Below are positions 1-6,511 of a DNA stretch of 7,568 bases, piece after piece. Under the pieces are notes generated by a model, which did not search any database, had not been told where the DNA came from, and saw only the letters and a list, made by a program, of their open reading frames with translations. Every line of letters starts with the position of its first letter. Positions within the stretch are counted from its first letter, which is position 1. The DNA comes from Pseudomonadota bacterium (GTDB lineage: Bacteria; Pseudomonadota; Gammaproteobacteria; Steroidobacterales; Woeseiaceae): contig JADFGH010000104.1 of assembly GCA_022567775.1 (NCBI GenBank), positions 1-7,568 on the forward strand. Direction: 5' to 3'. A program made the position numbers and the translations under genes.

Positions 1-50
1 GGAAACATATACGGTGTGTCTCGGTCGATCGGAATAAATTCAACTGCCAT
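1..50 (-). CDS. Transposase, N-terminal fragment (IS1182-like), cut by window edge
   Basis: Only 16 codons plus two bases are visible. They start at an ATG at 50-48 and read MAVEFIPIDRDTPYMF on the minus strand. The FIPIDRDTPY pattern right after the start is, from memory, the usual opening of IS1182-type DDE transposases, where it precedes a PPSxxxWLPExHLARF stretch that would lie outside the window. A purine-rich AAGGGAAG sits about 5 nt upstream of the ATG and fits a ribosome binding site. The gene points the same way as murA and lies behind it. The family call rests on a short stretch and is inference. Whether the transposase is intact cannot be seen. Confidence 0.55.
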   Translation of the reverse strand, partial: MAVEFIPIDRDTPYMF

Positions 51-76
51 CTTGCTTCCCTTTCACTGGCTTTTCG

Positions 77-115
77 CGGTAACGTTATTTTACCGGACTA
101 ACAATGGAAAGTCCG
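77..115. repeat. Two adjoining inverted repeats in the transposase leader
   Basis: CGGTAA (77-82) pairs with TTACCG (90-95) across 7 nt, and CGGACT (94-99) pairs with AGTCCG (110-115) across 10 nt. The two stems share bases 94-95, so they cannot both be fully formed. They lie just upstream of the transposase start. They may be an operator, a translation-limiting hairpin or part of the element end, and the sequence does not decide between these. Confidence 0.4.
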
Positions 116-145
116 ACAGGCTCCTAGGAATTGTGGAAAGGGCTC

Positions 146-174
146 GTAGGAGCTCGCCCCAGCGAGCGATGGCT
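146..174. repeat. REP-like palindrome directly behind murA
   Basis: A 6-bp stem, GCTCGC (152-157) with GCGAGC (162-167), encloses the loop CCCA. It is preceded by GTAGGA at 146-151 and followed by GATGGC at 168-173. The GTAG foot next to an imperfect GC-rich hairpin matches the layout of REP elements of Pseudomonas and relatives, which are mobilised by RAYT (TnpA-REP) proteins and often start GTAGGAGC. It begins at the base next to the murA stop, so it could stabilise the murA transcript end. There is no T-run on the minus-strand side, so it is not a standard intrinsic terminator. Only one copy is present here. Confidence 0.5.
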
Positions 175-1437
<1,263 letters not shown>

Positions 1438-1692
1438 CTACTCCCCCGGGTCCGGCTCCAGTGCACGCCATTCGTCGGGTGTGTAGGCACGGATCGACAT
1501 GGCATGAATCTCATTGCCCATGAGCGTGCCCAGACACTGGTACACAAGCTGGTGCCTGGCAATCGGCCGCTTGCCGGCAAACGATTCGGATACCACCAGG
1601 GCCGCGTAATGGGTGTTGTCGTCGCTAAACACTTTCACATCGGCACCCGGTAGCCCGTCGTCGATCAGGGCCTTGATTTCTGCCGGATCCAT
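1438..1692 (-). CDS. ibaG: BolA-family protein IbaG
   Basis: An 84-residue BolA-family protein, the same length as E. coli IbaG (YrbA). These small alpha-beta proteins pair with monothiol glutaredoxins and take part in iron-sulfur cluster handling and acid or envelope stress responses. Seen here: the MDPAEIKALI opening helix, the central strand region THYAALVVSESFAG (residues 27-40), and the signature IHAMSIRAYTPDEW (62-75), with the conserved cluster-ligand His at 63. I chose ATG 1692-1690. The same frame stays open to an ATG at 1809, but the extra 39 residues have no counterpart in the family. The stop TAG is 3 nt before the murA start and in the same reading frame. The pairing with murA is conserved in many gammaproteobacteria. 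The mlaFEDCB genes that precede ibaG in E. coli are absent here. Confidence 0.93.
   Translation of the reverse strand: MDPAEIKALIDDGLPGADVKVFSDDNTHYAALVVSESFAGKRPIARHQLVYQCLGTLMGNEIHAMSIRAYTPDEWRALEPDPGE
1441..1447 (-). promoter_or_regulatory. Shine-Dalgarno sequence of murA inside the ibaG 3' end
   Basis: GGGGGAG on the minus strand covers the last codons of ibaG. It ends 6 nt before the GTA codon that aligns with the initiator Met of MurA. This spacing fits initiation at 1434 and does not fit the TTG at 1338. A second purine stretch, AGAGG (1416-1412), lies 10 nt before CTG 1401-1399 and is a weaker alternative that would drop the first 11 residues. Confidence 0.6.
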
Positions 1693-1868
1693 GTGCTGCC
1701 TGCCCTTTGCCCTCGAAAGGCGCGCAGTGTAGCAAGAAGCGGTGCCGATGATATCCATGGTCGCCTTCCATTGTGTATTATTGGCATCCCGAGTGGGATT
1801 GCCGGGCACAGCGCTGCCATTAACGAAGACGGCGACGAACCGGACCTGATAACCTGAAAACCTGACCT
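1693..1868. promoter_or_regulatory. Divergent spacer between ibaG and yrbG
   Basis: This 176-bp gap must contain the promoters of at least the ibaG-murA unit and probably the yrbG-lptB unit. On the minus strand TACACT (1732-1727) resembles a -10 box, but no good -35 stands at 16-18 bp. On the plus strand TATTAT near 1776-1781 is a possible -10, again without a clear -35. No confident promoter can be named. The last 25 bp hold a triple direct repeat, listed separately. Confidence 0.4.
1844..1865 (+). repeat. Three ACCTGA repeats at 8-bp period before yrbG
   Basis: ACCTGA occurs at 1844-1849, 1852-1857 and 1860-1865, an exact 8-bp period, ending 3 nt before the yrbG ATG. The array occupies the place where a ribosome binding site is expected, and no GGAG-like sequence is present there. 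It may be a chance or slippage-made repeat, or it may affect translation of yrbG. Confidence 0.6.
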
Positions 1869-2834
1869 ATGCTTGGCAATGCTTTCGAAGTAATTGTCGG
1901 CTTGCTTCTCCTAGTCTGGGGAGCGGACCGATTCGTCCATGGTGCGGCCGCGACGGCCCGCAACCTCGGCATTCCACCGTTGTTGATCGGCCTGACCATC
2001 GTCGCGGTTGCCACATCTGCTCCGGAAATACTTGTCTCCATCGTCGCCTCACTTCGCGGCGAACCCGATTTGGCGATCGGCAATGCGATTGGTTCCAATA
2101 TCGCAAATATCGGAATGGTACTGGGTGTAGTGGCCATACTCCGGCCGATCGAGTTGAAGTCAGCGACGCTGTGGCGTGAAATGCCGGCGCTGCTCGCCGT
2201 AACCCTGCTGACCGTGGCGTTGTTCCTGGACTCGTTCCTGAGCAGAGTCGACGGACTGGTCCTGCTGACCGGCCTGATCATCGTTATGTTCTGGCTGACA
2301 CGACTGGGATTTCGTTCGTCGTCCAGTGATCCGCTGCAAGCGGAATTCGATGCGGAGATTCCCAGGCACATGAGTATGCGAGTCGCCATATTCTGGCTGC
2401 TCGTCGGCATCGCCACCTTGCTGGTCGGCGCCCAATTGATGGTTGACGGCGCTATCGACATCGCGAAGGCACTCGGCGTGTCAGAGGTCGTCATAGGCGT
2501 TACATTGGTGGCGCTGGCTACCAGCCTTCCGGAGCTGGCTGTCTCGGCGGTCAGCGCTTTCAGGGGCGAGTACGGCCTTGCAATCGGCAATATCGTCGGT
2601 TCCAACATATTCAATCTTCTTGCAGTCATCGGCATCGCCGCAGTGATCCAGCCAGCCGTTCTGCCACCTTCAGTGCTTTCCCTGCATATTTTCGTGATGG
2701 TCGCGTTTACCCTGGTGCTGTTCGCCATGACCTATGAATACGATGGCAGGGGGCTTATCACGCGGCTTGAAGGCTTTGCACTGCTTGGCGCATATCTTGC
2801 GTACCAGGCCTATGTGGTGGTGCAAAACGTTTAG
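1869..2834 (+). CDS. yrbG: Calcium/sodium antiporter family protein (YrbG-like, CaCA family)
   Basis: A 321-residue inner-membrane protein of the K+-dependent Na+/Ca2+ exchanger-related family; E. coli YrbG has about 325 residues. The two internally repeated alpha motifs are clear. Alpha-1 spans about 41-82, with ATSAPE (48-53) and GNAIGSNIAN (71-80). Alpha-2 spans about 211-251, with ATSLPE (217-222) and GNIVGSNIFN (240-249). The acidic Glu in each PE motif, the expected cation ligand, is kept. About ten hydrophobic segments surround a polar loop at roughly 147-170, which fits an inverted two-half topology. The ATG is chosen because the protein starts directly with the first membrane segment; no clear ribosome binding site precedes it. 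It heads the Kdo/LPS cluster as in E. coli, although a role in LPS export is not established. Physiological substrate is uncertain. Confidence 0.93.
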   Translation: MLGNAFEVIVGLLLLVWGADRFVHGAAATARNLGIPPLLIGLTIVAVATSAPEILVSIVASLRGEPDLAIGNAIGSNIANIGMVLGVVAILRPIELKSATLWREMPALLAVTLLTVALFLDSFLSRVDGLVLLTGLIIVMFWLTRLGFRSSSSDPLQAEFDAEIPRHMSMRVAIFWLLVGIATLLVGAQLMVDGAIDIAKALGVSEVVIGVTLVALATSLPELAVSAVSAFRGEYGLAIGNIVGSNIFNLLAVIGIAAVIQPAVLPPSVLSLHIFVMVAFTLVLFAMTYEYDGRGLITRLEGFALLGAYLAYQAYVVVQNV

Positions 2835-2855
2835 AATCAACGTTTGCGATCAGCC

Positions 2856-2859
2856 GGAG
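2856..2859 (+). promoter_or_regulatory. Ribosome binding site that decides the kdsD start
   Basis: GGAG lies 8 nt before TTG 2868-2870, which supports that codon as the kdsD start over the in-frame TTG at 2844-2846. The upstream TTG has no purine-rich site in front of it and only adds eight residues without a counterpart in the family. Confidence 0.5.
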
Positions 2860-2867
2860 CCAGTGCT

Positions 2868-3848
2868 TTGACGGAGACCTCACCGAAAGATTTGCTTGCG
2901 CTTGCCGCGGAGGTCCTGGACATAGAGTCGCGCGCCGTCAATCAACTTAAATCCCGTCTTGACGATTCATTCACTGCGGCCTGCCAGTTGTGTCTCGATA
3001 CTGATGGCAGGGTCGTTGTTACCGGCATGGGCAAGTCAGGGCACATCGGCGGCAAGATTGCGGCAACGCTCGCGAGCACCGGAACGCCGTCGTTTTTTAT
3101 GCATCCAGCCGAAGCCAGTCATGGTGACCTCGGCATGATCACGGCCAGCGATACCCTGCTGGCCGTCTCCTACTCCGGAGAGACACAGGAGATCGTGACC
3201 ATCCTGCCGCTGGTCAAACGCATGGGAGCAAAGCTGATTTCGATGACAGGCAAGCCCGGTTCCACGCTGGCCAATGCGGCCGACGTTCACCTCGATGTGA
3301 GCGTCAGCGAGGAAGCCTGCCCACTCAATCTTGCGCCAACAGCGAGCACGACCGCTACGCTGGCGATGGGCGACGCAATGGCGGTGGCACTCCTCAAAAG
3401 CCGCGGTTTCACAGCAGAGGATTTTGCGCTTTCGCATCCAAGCGGCAGTCTCGGAAAGCGCCTGCTCCTGCGAGTCGAGGATGTCATGCACGCGGGCGAC
3501 AGGGTTCCGGTTGTTAGAGGTGAGGTCAACCTCAGCGACGGGTTGGTGGAGATGACACAAAAAGGACTCGGCATGACCGCGATCGTCGACAACGGCGGCC
3601 GCCTGCTCGGAATATTCACAGACGGTGACTTGCGGCGTGCGCTGGACGCAGGAAAAGACGTGCACAAGACAGACATGAATTCGGTAATGCACCGCGGTTG
3701 CATCACCGCCCGTCCGGACATGATGGCCGCAGAAGCCGTGCGTATTCTGGAGGAAAACAAGATCACGGCACTCCTCATCGTCGATGACAACGGTGTGCTG
3801 GTCGGCGCGCTGAATATCCATGACCTCTTCCGTGCGGGTGTGATGTGA
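2868..3848 (+). CDS. kdsD: D-arabinose 5-phosphate isomerase KdsD
   Basis: Interconverts D-ribulose 5-phosphate and D-arabinose 5-phosphate in the cytoplasm, the first step of Kdo synthesis for LPS. From TTG 2868 the protein has 326 residues (E. coli KdsD 328). The N-terminal SIS sugar-isomerase domain covers about 34-180, with GMGKSGHIG at 53-61, the STGTPSFFMHPAEASHGDLG block, and SGET near 103. EACPLNLAPTASTTATLAMGDA is almost as in E. coli. The active-site His follows in ALSHPSG (His190). Two CBS domains fill about 202-326, with MTAIVD and GIFTDGDLRR in the first and IHDLFRAGVM at the end. An in-frame TTG at 2844 would add eight residues. It lies 33 nt after yrbG and overlaps kdsC by 4 nt. 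The TTG start suggests modest initiation or dependence on translation of yrbG. Confidence 0.96.
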   Translation: MTETSPKDLLALAAEVLDIESRAVNQLKSRLDDSFTAACQLCLDTDGRVVVTGMGKSGHIGGKIAATLASTGTPSFFMHPAEASHGDLGMITASDTLLAVSYSGETQEIVTILPLVKRMGAKLISMTGKPGSTLANAADVHLDVSVSEEACPLNLAPTASTTATLAMGDAMAVALLKSRGFTAEDFALSHPSGSLGKRLLLRVEDVMHAGDRVPVVRGEVNLSDGLVEMTQKGLGMTAIVDNGGRLLGIFTDGDLRRALDAGKDVHKTDMNSVMHRGCITARPDMMAAEAVRILEENKITALLIVDDNGVLVGALNIHDLFRAGVM

Positions 3849-4342
3849 CCTCAAGACAAAAGATCCCTGGGAACCTCGGCCTGGTCGCGTTCGACGTTGA
3901 CGGCGTCCTGACTGATGGCCGATTCTGGCTGTCGGACGACGGCGTGGAATCGAAAGCATTCAATACCCAGGATGGCTTTGGCATTCGCCAGCTTCTGCGT
4001 GCCGGGTTGGAAGTCGCAGTCATCAGCGGGCGCCAATCGAACGCAGTTGAAAAACGAATGTCAGAACTGGGGGTGACTCACGTGATCCTGGGCTGCGGCA
4101 ACAAAGTAGCCGCGTTTCAGTCACTGATCAATAAACTCGGTATCGAGGCATCGAATACCGTGTATGTTGGCGACGACGTGCCCGATATTCCGCTGTTGCG
4201 GCGTGCCGGTTTGGCAATCGCCGTCGCGAATGCAGTTGCTGAGGTGAAGGCGGAATGCGCATTGACGACAACGGCTTCCGGCGGGCATGGCGCCGTGCGC
4301 GAAATCTGTGACCTGATACTGGAATCACGGAACCTGAATTGA
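3845..4342 (+). CDS. kdsC: 3-deoxy-D-manno-octulosonate 8-phosphate phosphatase KdsC
   Basis: Hydrolyses Kdo 8-phosphate to Kdo and phosphate in the cytoplasm. It is a HAD-superfamily enzyme of the small C0 type, active as a tetramer in known homologues. The 165 residues show all four HAD motifs: DVDGV with nucleophile Asp17 and general acid Asp19, Ser61 in ISGR, Lys87 in GCGNK, and GDDVPD (109-114) for Mg2+ binding. The conserved C-terminal GGHGAVREICDLIL (146-159) reaches the neighbouring active site in homologues. It is shorter than E. coli KdsC (188) at the N-terminus, as in many other bacteria. The start GTG overlaps the kdsD stop in GTGA, which points to translational coupling; no strong ribosome binding site is seen. 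Confidence 0.96.
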   Translation: MTSRQKIPGNLGLVAFDVDGVLTDGRFWLSDDGVESKAFNTQDGFGIRQLLRAGLEVAVISGRQSNAVEKRMSELGVTHVILGCGNKVAAFQSLINKLGIEASNTVYVGDDVPDIPLLRRAGLAIAVANAVAEVKAECALTTTASGGHGAVREICDLILESRNLN

Positions 4343-4354
4343 GGGCTACCTTTA

Positions 4355-4912
4355 ATGAATCCGCAAAACATCACCACATTTGCCGTGTTGCTGTTCGTTG
4401 CGTTCGGCACCTGGTACCTGGCCCGTTCGCTGCAACCTGCCGAAATTACGGAAACCGTATCGGATGGCACTAGCGACGGCTTCTATCTAAAGTCTGCACG
4501 AATTCTCGGCACTGATGCTGAGGGCCAGTTGTTATATGAAATCGAAGCCGATTTTGTTGAACAGCAAGAAAATAATGAAATTGCGATGCAGCATGTGCGG
4601 ATCAGGTATTCGGCGAGCTCAAAGGTGCCCTGGACGATCAATGCAGACGAGGCAACGATCAGCGAAGATCAGAGTCTGCTGCGGCTCAGCGGTCATGTGA
4701 TCGCAGTCAGTAATGAAGGATTTGGGGGACAGGTCACAGAGATTCGGACGCCACAACTGGATATTGAACCTGCGATGTATAAAGCCGAGACCGACAGCCG
4801 GGTGCAAATTCGAATTGGCTCGCGCAGCCTGACAGCAACCGGCATGCTAGCATTGCTGCAAGACAACCGGCTGCAACTGAAATCCAATGTCAGCGGCAAA
4901 TTTTTGCCCTAG
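4355..4912 (+). CDS. lptC: LPS export protein LptC
   Basis: LptC is the bitopic inner-membrane subunit that takes LPS from the LptBFG transporter and hands it to LptA. The 185-residue protein (E. coli 191) has one N-terminal membrane segment at about 5-24 (ITTFAVLLFVAFGTWYLA), followed by a periplasmic beta-jellyroll of the YrbK/LptC type. Recognisable parts are DGFYLKSARILGTDAEG, the WTINADEATIS stretch and the LSGHVIAVSNEG strand. Sequence identity in this family is low, so the call relies on length, topology and position between kdsC and lptA. The ATG at 4355 follows TGAGGG (4340-4345), which overlaps the kdsC stop and gives a good ribosome binding site with 9 nt spacing. Confidence 0.92.
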   Translation: MNPQNITTFAVLLFVAFGTWYLARSLQPAEITETVSDGTSDGFYLKSARILGTDAEGQLLYEIEADFVEQQENNEIAMQHVRIRYSASSKVPWTINADEATISEDQSLLRLSGHVIAVSNEGFGGQVTEIRTPQLDIEPAMYKAETDSRVQIRIGSRSLTATGMLALLQDNRLQLKSNVSGKFLP

Positions 4913-4954
4913 CAGGCTGTTGAGATAATCGTCAGGGCCCGGAATTTTTCTGAT

Positions 4955-5689
4955 ATGCGAATCGTCCGATCGATAATTCACTTGAATCACTGCGGCATCA
5001 CGCTGGCAGCGTTGTTGCTATGCGGTTCATCGTACGGTCAGATCGATGAACTGGTGTTGCCTATCTCCCTCGATGCGGACTCCACGGACTACGATGGCAA
5101 AAGTTCGATGCTGATGTTTCGTGGCCTGCGATTGACACAGGGAAGCATCGGTATCGAGGCTGACGAGGGCCGCGCAAGCAAACTCGATTTCGAAGACAGT
5201 GTCTGGCACTTTGCGGGCAACGTCGTCATCGATACTGAAAATGCTCATATCGAGAGCGATACGGCGGATCTCAAATTTACCGGCCACGTACTCCGCCTGG
5301 CAACCATTACAGGATCGCCCGCAACGTTTGAAATGAAACGGCCGAACAGCAACAAGGTTACTTACGCAGAAGCCGGCCGACTCGAATATGACTTCGATGC
5401 CGGCGTGGTGGAATTCTCGGAACAGGCAACGATTACCGAGGGGGGCAATCAGATTTCCAGCAATTACCTCGTCTACAACATCAAAGAACAGCGCATCAAT
5501 GCGCGGGCCGGTGGCGAGGGGGATCCAAGGGTAAGAATTACCTACACGCCGGGCACAACGGATGATGCAACTGCAGGAGATGCCCCGCCGGCAGATGAAG
5601 AGATCCAGGACGAGCAGGGGACCGGCGATAAGCTCGCGGACGAAAATGACACCGATTTGCCGGAAACAACCGGAGACATTCCCCGGTGA
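4955..5689 (+). CDS. lptA: Periplasmic LPS-bridge protein LptA with acidic C-terminal tail
   Basis: LptA units assemble head to tail through their OstA-type beta-jellyrolls to form the periplasmic bridge carrying LPS from LptC to LptD. A signal peptide covers about 1-28 (hydrophobic core [12 protein letters not shown], likely cleavage after SYG). The Cys at 23 has Leu before it, so no lipobox is formed. The jellyroll spans about 33-198, including [35 protein letters not shown] and [20 protein letters not shown]. At 244 residues it exceeds E. coli LptA (185). The extra length is mainly an acidic, Pro/Gly/Thr-rich tail at 203-243 with 15 Asp/Glu and one Lys. The gene begins 42 nt after lptC without an obvious strong ribosome binding site and overlaps lptB by 4 nt. 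Confidence 0.93.
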   Translation: MRIVRSIIHLNHCGITLAALLLCGSSYGQIDELVLPISLDADSTDYDGKSSMLMFRGLRLTQGSIGIEADEGRASKLDFEDSVWHFAGNVVIDTENAHIESDTADLKFTGHVLRLATITGSPATFEMKRPNSNKVTYAEAGRLEYDFDAGVVEFSEQATITEGGNQISSNYLVYNIKEQRINARAGGEGDPRVRITYTPGTTDDATAGDAPPADEEIQDEQGTGDKLADENDTDLPETTGDIPR

Positions 5690-6411
5690 GTATTCTGAGC
5701 GTCCGGGATATTGCCAAGCGCTACAAGTTTCGCGAAGTTGTCAAAGGTATCTCACTGGAAGTAAACAGTGGCGAAGTTGTTGGCCTGCTGGGCCCTAACG
5801 GTGCCGGCAAGACAACAGCTTTCTATATGATCGTCGGGCTGATTGCATCGGACCGCGGACAGATTCTGCTCGATGGACAGGACCTCACTGCCCTGCCGAT
5901 GCACCGCAGGGCCGCACTCGGCCTTGGCTACCTGCCGCAGGAGGCGTCGATTTTTCGCAAGCTGACGGTTGAGCAAAACATACTCGCCATCCTGGAAAAT
6001 CGTCCGGAACTGGACCGCGCGGGACGCGAACAGGAACTCGATCAACTGCTTGACGAGTTGCATGTCGGCCAGGTTCGAACGAGCCTTGGTATCAGCCTGT
6101 CGGGTGGTGAAAGGCGGCGCGTGGAAATCGCCAGGGCGCTGGCGGCCAACCCGCGCTTCGTCCTTCTCGATGAACCATTCGCCGGCGTAGACCCGATCTC
6201 CGTCCTCGATATTCAAAGAATAATCAGACACTTATGCGATCGCGAGATCGGTGTTCTGATTACTGACCATAATGTGCGGGAAACGCTCGGAATTTGCTCG
6301 AGAGCCTATATACTGAACGACGGTAGCCTTATCGCTTCCGGGTCTCCCGAGGAAATTTTAGAAAATCAGCACGTTCGGGAAGTGTATCTCGGACAGGAGT
6401 TCAAACTCTGA
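5686..6411 (+). CDS. lptB: LPS export ABC transporter ATP-binding protein LptB
   Basis: Cytoplasmic ATPase of the LptB2FG transporter that extracts LPS from the inner membrane and pushes it along the Lpt bridge. All ABC motifs are intact in 241 residues (E. coli 241): Walker [10 protein letters not shown] (36-44), Q-loop Gln85 in YLPQEASIF, signature LSGGE (138-142), Walker B FVLLDEP (158-164) with catalytic Glu163, and switch His195 in ITDHNVRE. The [19 protein letters not shown] stretch and the C-terminal VREVYLG are typical of LptB rather than of other ABC ATPases. The GTG start overlaps the lptA stop in GTGA. GGAG at 5672-5675 stands 10 nt upstream. The membrane partners LptF and LptG are not in the window and normally lie elsewhere in the genome. 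Confidence 0.97.
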   Translation: MSILSVRDIAKRYKFREVVKGISLEVNSGEVVGLLGPNGAGKTTAFYMIVGLIASDRGQILLDGQDLTALPMHRRAALGLGYLPQEASIFRKLTVEQNILAILENRPELDRAGREQELDQLLDELHVGQVRTSLGISLSGGERRRVEIARALAANPRFVLLDEPFAGVDPISVLDIQRIIRHLCDREIGVLITDHNVRETLGICSRAYILNDGSLIASGSPEEILENQHVREVYLGQEFKL

Positions 6412-6511
6412 GTCAGAATTGCGCAACGATGGTTAAAAACAGGCAATTCACCGGGTTACGCAGCGTGCCGGCAGCAGAAAGCGCAACCAGGATTCAGGAC
6501 ACGTTCTACCC
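6412..6511. other. lptB-rpoN spacer
   Basis: This 100-bp gap shows no gene. AATTGC (6417-6422) and GCAATT (6443-6448) form a short inverted repeat across 20 nt, without a T-run, so no terminator is evident. AGGA near 6496 is a possible rpoN ribosome binding site but lies farther from the ATG than usual. I see no convincing sigma-70 promoter. Readthrough from lptB into rpoN is likely. Confidence 0.4.

Larger units (their letters stand above)
1..128 (-). mobile_element. Probable end of an insertion sequence, boundary uncertain
   Basis: The transposase start at position 50 implies that an insertion sequence enters the window from the left. Upstream of the ATG is a non-coding leader containing two inverted repeats. 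The terminus probably falls near 111-128, where GTCCGACAGGCTCC is followed by the palindrome CCTAGG (123-128). This boundary is a guess: the other end of the element is outside the window, so neither terminal inverted repeats nor a target duplication can be matched. Confidence 0.4.

Noticed and set aside
1693..1809. N-terminally extended IbaG of 123 residues starting at 1809
   Set aside because: The extra 39 residues have no match to the BolA family, while ATG 1692-1690 gives the usual 84 residues.
1820..2728. 302-codon open frame on the minus strand opposite yrbG
   Set aside because: Its composition (Ser/Thr/Arg/Ile-rich without domains) is that of the reverse shadow of a membrane-protein gene; yrbG on the plus strand has clear family motifs.
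2826..2845. Direct repeat AACGTTT (2826-2832 and 2839-2845) between yrbG and kdsD
   Set aside because: Only 7 bp, partly coding, and likely chance.
3036..3959. 307-codon open frame on the minus strand opposite kdsD
   Set aside because: It is rich in Arg, His and Cys, has no recognisable domain and lies opposite a strongly conserved gene; a shadow frame.
4913..4954. CAGGCTGTTGA motif in the lptC-lptA gap as an insertion-sequence scar
   Set aside because: The motif resembles ends of mobile elements I recall, but no paired end, target duplication or disruption is present and the gap is only 42 bp.
4925..4954. Sigma-E promoter before lptA
   Set aside because: GGAATTT and TCTGA are both present but directly adjacent instead of about 16 bp apart, so they cannot form a -35/-10 pair.
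6391..6411. GAGTTCAAACTC palindrome at the lptB end as a terminator
   Set aside because: The loop is 2 nt and no T-run follows, so it cannot act as an intrinsic terminator.
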